Notes under the pieces: model-generated
Told to the model about the DNA's origin: nothing
The model's database searches: none
Seen by the model: the letters and a program-made list of their open reading frames with translations, nothing else
Translations under genes and position numbers: made by a program
Shown: piece by piece, positions 1-8,074 of the stretch
Layout: each line of letters starts with the position of its first letter
How positions within the stretch are numbered: position 1 is the first letter of the stretch
Source of the DNA: CAIKNB01 sp964415965
GTDB lineage: Bacteria; Patescibacteriota; Patescibacteriia; 2-12-FULL-60-25
Length of the DNA stretch: 64,000 bases
Direction of reading: 5' to 3'
Assembly (NCBI GenBank): GCA_964415965.1
Contig: CAYQCK010000003.1
Location: forward strand, 1-64,000

Positions 1-137
1 TTAGCCATGATCAACCTCAACGCTGCTCCTTACCCAGGAGAGAAGGGACCGACGAGATGTCGGTAGGTTGTCTTTTCGAAAGTGCCGGAGCCGCAATAAA
101 CCAGCCGATACGAATCGGACTTCGGTCTATTGCGTTT

Positions 138-756
138 TCTCCTCTTCCGTCCCCGACCTCGCGGTCGGTTGCGGGAGAGGATGCGGGACGTCGAGTGACG
201 TGCCCGCTCCAGTAGATCGCGATGCGTCTTAGCGCTCTGATGCGCATTGAGAGACGCTTGGTGTCCGTTGACGCCCTCCCTCAGCCCTTGGTCCACGATG
301 GAACCCTGGCATTGTTGGGTTTGGGAGACTCCCTCCCGCGGAATCCCTTTCAGGACTCCACGACGCCTGGCTCTCGCACGAGCCTTGCGCCGTTCGCTAT
401 CCGCGAAAGATGTACGCAGTCCGATCGTTTCGGTGCACGAACCTCTCTGGGTTCCTCGAAACGACCGGGAGACATTTAGGCTCTAGGGGTTTGTGCACAC
501 CCCCCAAAAACCACCTGCGCCGGGGACGCTTGCTTGTTTAGGCAAGGTTGCTGCCGGGCCGGACTTCATGTCTCTTGATTTTGAGGGTATTGCGGTTCAG
601 CGACCGCTCAACGGCGTTGCCTTCCGTCCGATGCCTGTGCATCGCCCTCCGGCTCCGAGTGGCTGCGTACGCCCACAAGACCTTGGCGGATCATCGTTGA
701 AATATCCTTTCAACAATCGTCCGCCGGGTCTTATGGACAGGGTTATCAAAGTGCTT
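138..756 (-). repeat. Unit C of the ncRNA array (diverged, about 0.6 kb)
   Basis: Third, diverged unit. It ends in the same kind of closing hairpin (182-140), whose outer stem is like those at 800-757 and 1622-1580. It contains a long hairpin at 678-735. The block that is nearly identical in units A and B is not recognisable. Positions 1-137 continue as structured sequence to the window edge. Confidence 0.4.
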
Positions 757-1579
757 CCTCCTATTCCGTCCCCGACGTTTCCGTCAGTTGCGGGAGAGGA
801 GGCGCGGGGAATGGAGTGAACCACTCACCCGCGCAAGCTGTCACGTTGGCGAAGTCCTTCCGACCGTGAGTTAGCTAAGCTCATCGATCGGTCCCCGGAT
901 GCCGGCCTCATCAGCTGCATCCAAAGTTTCGGGCATCCCGAATCAACGCGGCACGAAGCCGGGCACTGGGCATGTCCTTTCGGGTTTACCTCCACCCACG
1001 AAGCCTGGCTGACGCGACGTCACAGCCTTGCTCCGCTGGCACCCGATGCTCCATGCATCGGGCCCAAAGGATTGTGCGCTGTCAGGGGGAAGAACCGGTG
1101 ACGGCTCTTGCCTCGGGCCCGTACGCCCTCGGCCCCTCGCCGGTCCTTTCGGTCCGGTTCGGGCTGGAGCTCTCGCTCCGCGGGTTTCGATCGCGTCCCG
1201 TTCCTTGCCGGAACAGGACCCTTTCTCACCCACCTGTCGGCTTAATCCTCATACGGAGGGCACCGACGTTTTGCACCATAGGCCTTCCAGGTCCGCAGAC
1301 CATGGAGCCTTTGGATGCATGCGATTGGCATCGATGTTCGAAGTATCCGTTCACCCACACCGCCCCAGCTGCACGCTTGCCAAAGACCCGGAGAAGAAAC
1401 GACTGGAGACATTGTCATCCTGCTCGCCCGAGGGCGGAACGGGACGTCGTTTGTCATGATTGATGGTTCGAAGTATCCCCAATCTACGCTGCCGGATCCC
1501 TGATTGGGCTGCACCGCCGTCCCGACCGACCGTGGCCAGTGGGGATCTTCGCGATGCGGCTGGATCAGGGATCCGTCTC
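757..1579 (-). repeat. Unit B of the ncRNA array (about 0.82 kb)
   Basis: Second unit, with the same order of elements as unit A: two GTTCGAAGTA boxes (about 1474 and 1341), the block at 1180-1080 nearly identical to unit A, a variable hairpin at 1060-1041, a hairpin block at 895-857 and the closing hairpin at 800-757. It lacks the extra part seen in unit A between the last two elements. Confidence 0.55.
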
Positions 1580-2752
1580 TCTCCTCTTCCGTTCGCGACT
1601 CGTGTCACGCTCGGGAGAGGAGGCGCGGGGAGGAGTGAACACTCAACCCGCGTCAAGTGAGTACGATGGCCGTCTTGGCCTTCCCATCGGGTTTTACTCC
1701 CCTAGGGCTGCGCGCGCCGAAGTTCCGGATGCTTCGGGACCGCGCCGAGGCATGGTGCTCTTGCCCTTCCCTGTGGGCAGACCGCTCCATGGCTCGTGCT
1801 TTGCGCCTTTCCTGCCGACGTTTCCACCCTTTATTGGGCTCTGGCGTGGCAGGGTAAGGCTTACGGACTCTGTGGTCCGACGCCAGGGCTAGTCGTTGCG
1901 CCCCGGCGTACTGCTGGCTGTCCCTGCTTCGGAACACCTCGAGGCGGGCAGACCGCCTACTCCATCGTCCCAGGAGCTTGGTCGCAGACTGAGGTCTGGG
2001 TGCCGTCCGGCCCGTACCGGATCGGCTACCCAGCCTGAGCCCACTCTACGCCGCATTGGGTAATCCTTCCGTCGTGAGTTCGCGAGGCTCACGAACGGTC
2101 CCTGGTCTCGACCAAGGGTTCAGACGTGACCGACCGGAGCCTGTGCATGGCTTCAGACCGGAGACGCCCTTGGGGTTCATCAGCACCCCACGAAGCCTGG
2201 CTGACGCGACTTCGCAGCCTTGCTCCGCTGGATCCTGGCGCTCTTCGGCCAGGTCCATAATCAGTGCATTCAGGGGGAAGAACCGGTGACGGCTCTTGCC
2301 TCGGGCCCGTACGCCCTCGGCCCCTCGCCGGTCCTTTCGGTCCGGTTCAGGCTGGAGCTCTCGCTCCGTCCGGTCGACTTCGGGCGCCAGGGACCATTCA
2401 TCTCGGCCCTGGCTTGAATCCCTCGGTCCCGACCTGCCCATACGGGGACTGGTCGGTTGATGTCCGACGTTCCCCGAAGGGACCGCCGGCAACCATTTTT
2501 GGCTTGGTATGGTTCGAAGTATCCGTGCACCCACACCACCCTGAAAGCACTCGAGACGCTTGGAGAAAAGCCGGACAGAGCTATTGGCCCGAAGGCCGCT
2601 CGATCATCATGGTAGTTCGAAGTAGCCCTATCCTACGCTGCCAAGCACCTCGTCCCGCGAGCCGTAAATACGGCTTTCAGGATGAGGTACCTGGCCTCCG
2701 CTGTCTCTTTCGACTCGGTTGTAATGTTCAACCTCGCTTTGCATCACTCAAC
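1580..2752 (-). repeat. Unit A of the ncRNA array (promoter-proximal, about 1.17 kb)
   Basis: First transcribed unit. In transcript order it holds two GTTCGAAGTA-type boxes (about 2622-2613 and 2520-2511), the strongly conserved block at 2375-2270, a variable hairpin at 2252-2228, a hairpin block at 2106-2066, then a roughly 450-base part with no match in unit B, and a closing hairpin at 1622-1580. The boundary is set by analogy with unit B and is approximate. Confidence 0.55.
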
Positions 2753-2758
2753 ACGAGC

Positions 2759-2787
2759 ACTCTAGCACGACTCGAAATATTTGTCAA
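2759..2787 (-). promoter_or_regulatory. Promoter of the ncRNA array
   Basis: On the minus strand a perfect -35 TTGACA (2787-2782) is followed by a 17-base spacer and -10 TAGAGT (2764-2759), in an AT-rich stretch. The expected start is near 2752. The flanking text AGCCCTTGACAAA is repeated at the divergent plus-strand promoter at 2907. Confidence 0.7.
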
Positions 2788-2906
2788 GGGCTACTTATCA
2801 TAAAAATATTTATTATCAATTTTTTAGCTTAAATAAGAGATAATTTAAGAAATAATTTGTTACCGAATTTTAAAAATTTTCTACTACCATTTTGTATCCT
2901 TAGCCC

Positions 2907-2935
2907 TTGACAAAATCAATAATTCATGCTATGTT
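2907..2935 (+). promoter_or_regulatory. Promoter of a short plus-strand transcript
   Basis: -35 TTGACA (2907-2912), a 17-base spacer, -10 TATGTT (2930-2935). It is divergent from the ncRNA promoter. The 120 bases between the two are very AT-rich, in contrast to the GC-rich surroundings. Confidence 0.65.
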
Positions 2936-3118
2936 AAATATCGTACCTGGACGGTTCTTTCGGGAATCAACCCGGTGCGCCCACCTCTCACGCCCAGTTT
3001 CTACCCATCGACAAACCAACTCCTTTAGGCGGCTACGCAGAGTAGCAACAATGACCGCGTCCGGCTCACAACAATGGAGCAATACGTGATCAAAAGTCGC
3101 CCAAGAAAGGAGGAGGAA

Positions 3119-3136
3119 ATGGGAAGCGGAAGCTGA
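3119..3136 (+). CDS. Five-codon mini-frame MGSGS after a very strong ribosome binding site
   Basis: ATG GGA AGC GGA AGC TGA follows AAAGGAGGAGG with only a few bases between, just upstream of the terminator at 3144. The Shine-Dalgarno is far better than those of most genes in the window. Translation is possible but unproven; the purine run could equally act by pairing with the 16S tail. Confidence 0.2.
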   Translation: MGSGS

Positions 3137-3143
3137 GGCAAAT

Positions 3144-3172
3144 ACCCCACCTGTCGTTCCACGGTGGGGTTT
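3144..3172. terminator. Intrinsic terminator, probably bidirectional
   Basis: Stem ACCCCACC / GGTGGGGT with a short loop. A T-run follows on the plus strand, and the minus strand can use it for the convergent TrmB-like gene ending at 3192. Confidence 0.7.
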
Positions 3173-3191
3173 GTCGTTTAGGCGATTATTT

Positions 3192-3944
3192 TCATTTTCC
3201 GAATTCCGGATATGCCTTGGCGCTCCGCCAGGCCAGTTCGAACAGGGCCCGATAGGTTTCGGCGATGATCGGATTTTCGATCACGACCCCGGAGATCCGG
3301 CCTTTGAACGAAACCATGGCGATGCGGCTGCCGTAAATCAGGATATCCCCCTCGAAACCGAAATCCCCTTTGGGCAATAGCCTGGCCTCGACCCCTTCCC
3401 TGACCCGCGAGACCTTACCCGCCAAAATCGCCCGCCCCTTGGCTTTTATTTTGGTCAGGATTTTCTGTACGCTCTCCAGCTCTTCAGTCGAAAAGATGCC
3501 GCGCACCGCATCCATATTCGCGATCTCCAAGGTGTCGGCCGGCTTGGCATCGGCCAGATCCTGCAGAATGGCTTTCAAGCCCTCGATCCCCTCGTAGAAT
3601 TTGACCGCCGGCCTGTCCCCGTGGCGCAACAGCCTGAGGTCGTCCAGGGCGCTTTCGATTTCCCCGACTTTGACCGCCAGGTTATCGACCTGCGACTTTC
3701 CGAAATTCACCAGCCGCTCCGGCGGCTCGGCTGCGTACACGTTCCGCTTGCCTTTGAGAACCGACGACATCAAGCCCTTATGCATCAGCTGTTCGATGGC
3801 CAGATACGTCGCCGGCCGCGAAAAGCCTGACTTTTTGACGAGCACCTGCGCCTGCGCCGGCCCGCCTTCAAGCGCCGCCAAATACACGGCGACCTCGCTG
3901 TCGTTGAGTCCGATGGAACGGATGAGATTTCGGTAGTCGGGCAT
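3192..3944 (-). CDS. TrmB-family-like transcriptional regulator
   Basis: This 250-residue protein begins with a winged helix-turn-helix of the TrmB type (about residues 1-75): a region reading IGLNDSEVAVYLAALE, a recognition segment with SRPATYLAIEQL and a wing ending in RNVYAAEPPERL. A short helical linker (about 80-105) follows, and then an effector-like alpha/beta domain with KFYEGIEGLKAILQDL. Family members bind DNA as dimers and many sense sugars or stress. The TrmB-like architecture is clear but the ligand cannot be read from sequence. It stands alone, convergent with the short transcript at 2942 and sharing its terminator. Another wHTH family is the alternative, less likely given the length and C-terminal domain. 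Confidence 0.8.
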   Translation of the reverse strand: MPDYRNLIRSIGLNDSEVAVYLAALEGGPAQAQVLVKKSGFSRPATYLAIEQLMHKGLMSSVLKGKRNVYAAEPPERLVNFGKSQVDNLAVKVGEIESALDDLRLLRHGDRPAVKFYEGIEGLKAILQDLADAKPADTLEIANMDAVRGIFSTEELESVQKILTKIKAKGRAILAGKVSRVREGVEARLLPKGDFGFEGDILIYGSRIAMVSFKGRISGVVIENPIIAETYRALFELAWRSAKAYPEFGK

Positions 3945-3961
3945 AAGCTGGAATATTCTTC

Positions 3962-4798
3962 TTATTTAGCCAGAACATTTCTTACGAAATCGGCGTCCTC
4001 CTTACTGACATAGGCATGCGCCATGATCTTTTCGAATTCCTTGATTTCTTCTGGCAACATGTTGTCATACATTATCCTGAACATTTCCTCATCCCGATAT
4101 TTTAAGGGGAATTGAAGCAGGCCTCCTGGGATATAGGCACCGTGCTCGACCAATAGCTTGACGATGGCCGTACTGCCGGTAGCGGCTGCCATGAACAGCG
4201 GCGAGTCATATCGCTCTGCGATATTGGGATCGGCGCCATGGTCCAACAGGTACGCGACCTCGTCTTCATTCTTTTGCCACGCCGCCCCGCCTAAAATATT
4301 CGCGCCTGTGAGATAAGTCACGTTCGGATTCCATCCCGCTTCAACCATAGCCATCCTCAACTCCTTCGATGGCGCGACGGTGATAAGATAAGTCTCGAAA
4401 ATCGGGTCATCCTTAGGATATCCGGCCAATATGGACCTCACCCGCTGAATGTCGTTTGCCTTGACGGCTTCGATCAGTTGCGGATCGGCATTTTTCAAAA
4501 CCCGCCCCTGATCCTCTAGCGACAACGGCCCGGATTTCGCCATAGGCTTAGTCGCATCACTCCTTCCAGACGCTGGGATGGATTGGACAACCTCACCGCT
4601 GGACGAGGCGGAATCAACCATCCGTGACGCTCGGGCAGCCTCCAGTCTGGCCGACTCCGTTGGCGACAAGCTCCTTTCGCCTTCCCCCAGGCCTCGGAAA
4701 TTCCAAATCGCCGCCACGGTCAAAATGATGGTCAACGGTACCACCAGCACCAAACCGATCAAGGCGGTGGTCAACGGAATCTGTTTCAGATTCTTCAT
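3962..4798 (-). CDS. Membrane-anchored ankyrin-repeat protein
   Basis: The 278-residue protein starts at the ATG at 4798 (MKNLKQIP); an in-frame GTG lies 24 bases upstream. A single hydrophobic segment (about residues 8-32, LIGLVLVVPLTIILTVA) anchors it. A low-complexity Ser/Ala-rich linker follows. The C-terminal half has ankyrin-like repeats, best seen in the pattern EVAYLLDHGADPNIAER followed by SPLFMAAATGSTAIVKLLVEHGA. Such repeats usually bind other proteins. With one N-terminal anchor and no cleavage site, the repeats probably face outward or the periplasm-like space, but the topology is not proven. It lies 17 bases upstream of the TrmB-like gene on the same strand. Confidence 0.75.
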   Translation of the reverse strand: MKNLKQIPLTTALIGLVLVVPLTIILTVAAIWNFRGLGEGERSLSPTESARLEAARASRMVDSASSSGEVVQSIPASGRSDATKPMAKSGPLSLEDQGRVLKNADPQLIEAVKANDIQRVRSILAGYPKDDPIFETYLITVAPSKELRMAMVEAGWNPNVTYLTGANILGGAAWQKNEDEVAYLLDHGADPNIAERYDSPLFMAAATGSTAIVKLLVEHGAYIPGGLLQFPLKYRDEEMFRIMYDNMLPEEIKEFEKIMAHAYVSKEDADFVRNVLAK

Positions 4799-4871
4799 AC
4801 TCTGTGCAGCATAATACCCCACGGCAGACGATTATCCAAAAACAAAATCCCCCTCTTCGGGGGATTCCGTC

Positions 4872-4958
4872 TGGTGCACAGGAGAGGATTTGAACCTCCA
4901 TGGGGTTGCCCCCGCTAGCCCCTCAAGCTAGTGCGTATACCAATTCCGCCACCTGTGC
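4872..4958 (-). tRNA. tRNA-Leu (GAG anticodon)
   Basis: Acceptor stem GCACAGG / CCTGTGC with an encoded CCA (4874-4872). The anticodon stem is CTAGC / GCTAG around the loop TTGAGGG, giving anticodon GAG. It has a long class II variable arm (stem GGGG/CCCC) and a T arm with TTCAAAT. All arms pair. The 5' half of the gene overlaps the 3' end of the upstream protein gene on the same strand. Confidence 0.95.
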
Positions 4959-5799
4959 TCGCTTTCTGCGTTTGGACGGTCGTGAACGGAAGATTAGCAG
5001 CCTTATCCGCTTTTGGCAACCCCTCTCCTTCGGGCGCCAGGCGGCGCCTTCGGCCGGTTATCAGCTTGAGTTTCTGCGGGCAGATGCTGACCTTGAAACG
5101 CATGCTGTTCATGACGTGGTTGTCGACTTTGGCCTCGACCGGCTGGCTGGCCGTGATTTCGCCGTTCTGCAGCATGACGCGGGTTTCGGCCGCGGCCGGG
5201 CGCCTGAAGAAACGGTTCGTCTTCTCCTCTTCCGGACGGATGACGACTTCGAGATAGCCGTCTTTCGCGTCGGCGTTAGCCGTCCCGTTCTCGGCCAAGC
5301 TCCCCAGGTTCCGGATGAAGACCGAACCCCCGACCGCCGGCGAGATGCGGTATCTGCCCTCGACGTCGACCGCGGCCAAGGTGCGCTCAAGCGCGACCTC
5401 GGTCAGGAAATACCGGTCATCCAGCCGGCCGACATCGACCGTCTCGATGAGCCGCGCGGCCAAGACGTCGCAAGCTGCCTCTCCCGTGGGGATGCCGAGG
5501 ATGCGCGCGACCTTGGACGGCTCGGCGACCGGCAGGTAGCCGAGCGTCACGTCCAGATCCGGCAGGAACCACATCACCTTGTCGAGCGTCTGGTCGTTGC
5601 CGACCAGGACGACCGTGTCGGAACCCTGGCTGACCATGCTCTGGATGAGGTCCTTGGCGTTGCGGAACAGCGTCAACCGGGCGGCTCGCCCGACCAAATC
5701 CAAAGACGCCAGCCGTGCATCCAGCGCGGCCAAATCGCGTTCGTATTTACGGTCGTTCAGGAAATCGTCGTAAATGAACGCGTAGGTGTCGCGACGCAT
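4915..5799 (-). CDS. Diacylglycerol-kinase-like (YegS/BmrU fold) protein overlapping tRNA-Leu
   Basis: The 294-residue protein starts at ATG 5799 (MRRDTYAFIYDDFL); a TTG 27 bases upstream is the alternative. It resembles the DAGK catalytic fold of bacterial lipid kinases: the opening YAFIYDDFLND, the loop region VLVGNDQTLDKVMWFL, then LGYLPVAEPSKVARILGIP where active kinases have a GTGNDFAR-type segment, and a C-terminal beta-rich domain ending with MRFKVSICPQKLKL. The usual GGDGT loop reads VGNDQT, so nucleotide binding may be changed or lost. After the domain ends, the frame runs on without a stop into the tRNA-Leu gene and stops at TAG (4915-4917) inside the anticodon arm, a 44-base overlap. 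The fold is fairly clear; activity is uncertain. Confidence 0.65.
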   Translation of the reverse strand: MRRDTYAFIYDDFLNDRKYERDLAALDARLASLDLVGRAARLTLFRNAKDLIQSMVSQGSDTVVLVGNDQTLDKVMWFLPDLDVTLGYLPVAEPSKVARILGIPTGEAACDVLAARLIETVDVGRLDDRYFLTEVALERTLAAVDVEGRYRISPAVGGSVFIRNLGSLAENGTANADAKDGYLEVVIRPEEEKTNRFFRRPAAAETRVMLQNGEITASQPVEAKVDNHVMNSMRFKVSICPQKLKLITGRRRRLAPEGEGLPKADKAANLPFTTVQTQKASTGGGIGIRTSLRG

Positions 5800-5853
5800 A
5801 GCGGAATCCGATGCGCAAAGCCCCAAGCGCGGGCTTTGGGTATCAGCTCCCTA

Positions 5854-6288
5854 TCAGGCCGCCGGCTTCTCGGCCGCCGCCTGCTGTTTGGAAGATTCCT
5901 TCCCGGGCTTGCCCTGACCGATGGTGCACTTGCCGTGGAGGACCGCCCCGGCCTCGACCGAGGCCGTCTCGCAGACCACGTCGCCCATGATCTTCGCCGT
6001 GGCCTTGAGCTCCAGGCGCTTCTTGACCGTCACCGTGCCCTCGACCAATCCGGCGATGACCGCATCGTCGGCCGCGACCTCGGCTTTCAGCTTGGCCTCG
6101 GTCCCGACGGTCAGCAGACCGCTCGTCGAGACGTGCCCGTTGACCTCGCCCTCGATGATCACATCCCCTTGGCTGACGAAATCGCCCTCGACCTTGACCC
6201 CGCGGGCGATGACCGTCGCCCCGTTGGTCGAAGGAGCCGAAACCGGCTCGTATTCCGGCCTGTCAGGCCGTCTGTTTGATGAAAACAT
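5854..6288 (-). CDS. Bactofilin
   Basis: A 144-residue protein with ATG at 6288 (MFSSNRRPD) and a GAAGGTAGG Shine-Dalgarno about ten bases before it. The central part (about residues 25-125) is the regular right-handed beta-helix of bactofilins, with the family's hallmarks VIARGVKVEGDFVSQGDVIIEGEV (here split into its repeats) and VEGTVTVKKRLELKATAKIMGDV. The termini are polar and disordered (C-terminal Lys/Ala-rich tail). Bactofilins polymerise without nucleotide into cytoskeletal filaments that localise envelope enzymes. It sits between the lipid-kinase-like gene and a histidine kinase on the same strand. Confidence 0.9.
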   Translation of the reverse strand: MFSSNRRPDRPEYEPVSAPSTNGATVIARGVKVEGDFVSQGDVIIEGEVNGHVSTSGLLTVGTEAKLKAEVAADDAVIAGLVEGTVTVKKRLELKATAKIMGDVVCETASVEAGAVLHGKCTIGQGKPGKESSKQQAAAEKPAA

Positions 6289-6391
6289 ACCGCCATAACC
6301 TACCTTCAAAAGGGCTAAAAGTCAAAAAATGCCGAGAGCCAATCGTCGGCGGTCGGCGGTGTCGAGCGAGCCGGCTCGTGCTCTCGGCTCT

Positions 6392-7987
6392 CTACTCACG
6401 GCTGTCGGCTGACGCCTCGAACGGCAATCTGAAGCTGAACGTCGTCCCCAGCCCCGGCCCGGCGCATTGGACACCGATGGTGCCGCCCGCGGCTTCGACC
6501 AATTTTTTCACGATATACAGGCCCAAGCCGGTGCCGTCTGACTGGTGCATGCGGCCGACCTTGCCCCGATGGAACTTACGGAACAGGTCACGGCATTCGT
6601 CTTGGGTCAGGCCCGGGCCGGTATCCGAGACCGAAACCAGGATCTCACCCTTGCCCAGTCGGCAACCGACCATGACCTTGCCCTTGTCGGTGTATTTGAC
6701 CGCGTTGTCTATCAGGTTGAACAGGGCGTTCTCCAGCACTTCCTTGTCGAGCTTGGCGACCTGCGGGATGTCGTCCGCGATGTCCTGGACCAACTCGAGA
6801 TTCTTGGCGCCGGCCAAAGTCGACATCTCGTTGAAGATGTCCGTCACCTCCTTGCGCACGTCGGTCGGCACGCGGCTGGTCTGGTACATCCCGACCTCGA
6901 TGCGCGAGGCGTTCAGGAAGGTATCGGACAAAGACAGCAGGCGGCTGGCCGTTTCTTGGATCTGAGACGACACCTTCGACGCCTTTTCCGGGACCGGCCC
7001 GAAATCGCCGCCGGCCAGCATGGAGCTCGCCGACCGGATGCCGCCCAGGGGGCCGCGCAGCTGATGCGCTACCATGTCGATGAAATCCGAGCGCGCCGAT
7101 TCGAGCATCCGGAGCTGGCGGTTGGCGTCCTCGAGCAGCCGGCGCTTGGTCTGCTCACCGCGGACCGTGCTGATGGCCAAAAGGGCGAACAGGGCCACGA
7201 CCACGGATCCGAGGAAAGCCACCAACGCCTCGCTCGTGTCGCGCGAACGCAGGAGGATGACGACGGCATAGGCCGACAAAAGCAGGAAAAAGGCTTCGAG
7301 CGGACCGAGTTCGACCTCCATGAAATCCACGCGCACGAACGCCAAAAGCGAGACGACCAGGATGGACAGGCTCAAGAGCGGGAGGACCAACCCGATGGGC
7401 ACCGGGCTGATGAACAACTGCAGCGATCCGATTATCAGGAACAGCGTCAGGATGACGATGCCGTAGGTCGCCCGGCGCCTTTCCAGGTAGGCGGCGGTCG
7501 ACGAGACGGTCACCGGGTACAGGCTGAAGCACACATACAGCAATGCGGCCGCGTACAGGACCAATCCCATGCCGGCCGCGCTTTGCAGGCAAAATTCCTT
7601 GGGGATGCCTTGCCAACCGAAGTATGACGCGACCTGGCCCATGGTCAGGCAGGTCAGCGCCAACAGACCGGCGAAATACGCGAGATAACCGCACGTCTTG
7701 GCCGACGAGCGGGCCAAGTGCGCGGCGGAGTGGATGGCCAAGGCCGGACCGAAACATACGGTCGCATAAAAAATACCTTTCCAGACCAAGGCCTGGAAAG
7801 GCAAGACCGCCGTCTGCATCTGCATGAACCAATCCGCCATGGTCCAGAGCGACAAACAGAAGGCCATCAGGAAAAACAGGACGTTCCCCGCCTGCCACTT
7901 GTTGCACCACCAGGCCATCAAACCCAAAAACAGGATGGCGTATCCGGCGCCGACCGTCAGGGTCATCTCGAGCGGCAGGAGGTGCAT
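6392..7987 (-). CDS. Polytopic membrane sensor histidine kinase
   Basis: 531 residues. The N-terminal 260 or so are strongly hydrophobic with about eight to nine membrane segments and no large extracellular domain, resembling 7TM-type sensor regions. A linker helix leads to the HisKA dimerisation domain with the phospho-acceptor in DMVAHQLRGPLGG (His308). The HATPase domain has the N box (NLIDNAVKY, about 424-432), G1 box (DTGPG, about 455) and G2 box (GTGLGL, about 485). It therefore should autophosphorylate on His308. No response regulator is encoded in the window, so the partner is elsewhere. The first ATG lacks a clear ribosome binding site; a second in-frame ATG is seven codons in. Confidence 0.9.
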   Translation of the reverse strand: MHLLPLEMTLTVGAGYAILFLGLMAWWCNKWQAGNVLFFLMAFCLSLWTMADWFMQMQTAVLPFQALVWKGIFYATVCFGPALAIHSAAHLARSSAKTCGYLAYFAGLLALTCLTMGQVASYFGWQGIPKEFCLQSAAGMGLVLYAAALLYVCFSLYPVTVSSTAAYLERRRATYGIVILTLFLIIGSLQLFISPVPIGLVLPLLSLSILVVSLLAFVRVDFMEVELGPLEAFFLLLSAYAVVILLRSRDTSEALVAFLGSVVVALFALLAISTVRGEQTKRRLLEDANRQLRMLESARSDFIDMVAHQLRGPLGGIRSASSMLAGGDFGPVPEKASKVSSQIQETASRLLSLSDTFLNASRIEVGMYQTSRVPTDVRKEVTDIFNEMSTLAGAKNLELVQDIADDIPQVAKLDKEVLENALFNLIDNAVKYTDKGKVMVGCRLGKGEILVSVSDTGPGLTQDECRDLFRKFHRGKVGRMHQSDGTGLGLYIVKKLVEAAGGTIGVQCAGPGLGTTFSFRLPFEASADSRE

Positions 7988-8012
7988 AAACGACGGGGAA
8001 CGGAGGGATTGG

Positions 8013-8040
8013 AAAACAGGATATATTTTATCCTGTTTTT
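8013..8040. terminator. Intrinsic terminator after argS
   Basis: Near-perfect palindrome AAAACAGGATA / TATCCTGTTTT in which either strand ends in a T-run. It closes the tyrS-argS unit and separates it from the histidine kinase gene. Confidence 0.85.
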
Positions 8041-8074
8041 GGCGTTGAGCCTAATTTTTTCCCGCAGCCGTCCA

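Larger units (their letters stand above)
1..2752 (-). ncRNA. Large structured noncoding RNA array (unknown family), open at the window edge
   Basis: No convincing protein is encoded here: every open frame is short, overlaps others on both strands and changes frame between the repeated blocks. Blocks of high identity recur, for example around 1080-1180 and 2270-2375, and the motif GTTCGAAGTA recurs near 1335, 1468, 2514 and 2615. Hairpins are dense, for example arms at 678-735, 2391-2417 and 2645-2695. At corresponding places in the two main units the hairpin is kept while its sequence differs (1041-1060 versus 2228-2252), which is the pattern of a conserved RNA structure. A minus-strand promoter lies at 2759-2787, so transcription should run leftwards and continue past position 1. 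Conserved 23S, tmRNA, RNase P and group II intron signatures were not found. Function unknown. Confidence 0.72.
2942..3172 (+). ncRNA. Short transcript between a promoter and a terminator
   Basis: A strong promoter and an intrinsic terminator (3144-3172) bracket about 230 bases without a convincing gene. Near the 3' end sits a very strong Shine-Dalgarno sequence, AAAGGAGGAGG, followed by a five-codon frame. It may be a small RNA, a leader peptide unit or a short peptide gene; the sequence does not decide. Confidence 0.4.

Noticed and set aside
1085..1105. Group II intron domain V
   Set aside because: The GAGCCGT...GGTTC text recalls domain V, but the catalytic bulge and GAAA-type tetraloop are missing and there is no reverse transcriptase.
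1..2752. 23S rRNA gene
   Set aside because: Size and structure fit, but universally conserved 23S blocks (sarcin-ricin loop, peptidyl-transferase loop sequences) were not found on either strand, and the sequence is internally repeated.
1..2752. Overlapping short open frames as protein genes
   Set aside because: Frames are short, occur on both strands, shift between the repeated blocks and lack ribosome binding sites. The conservation follows RNA stems, not codons.
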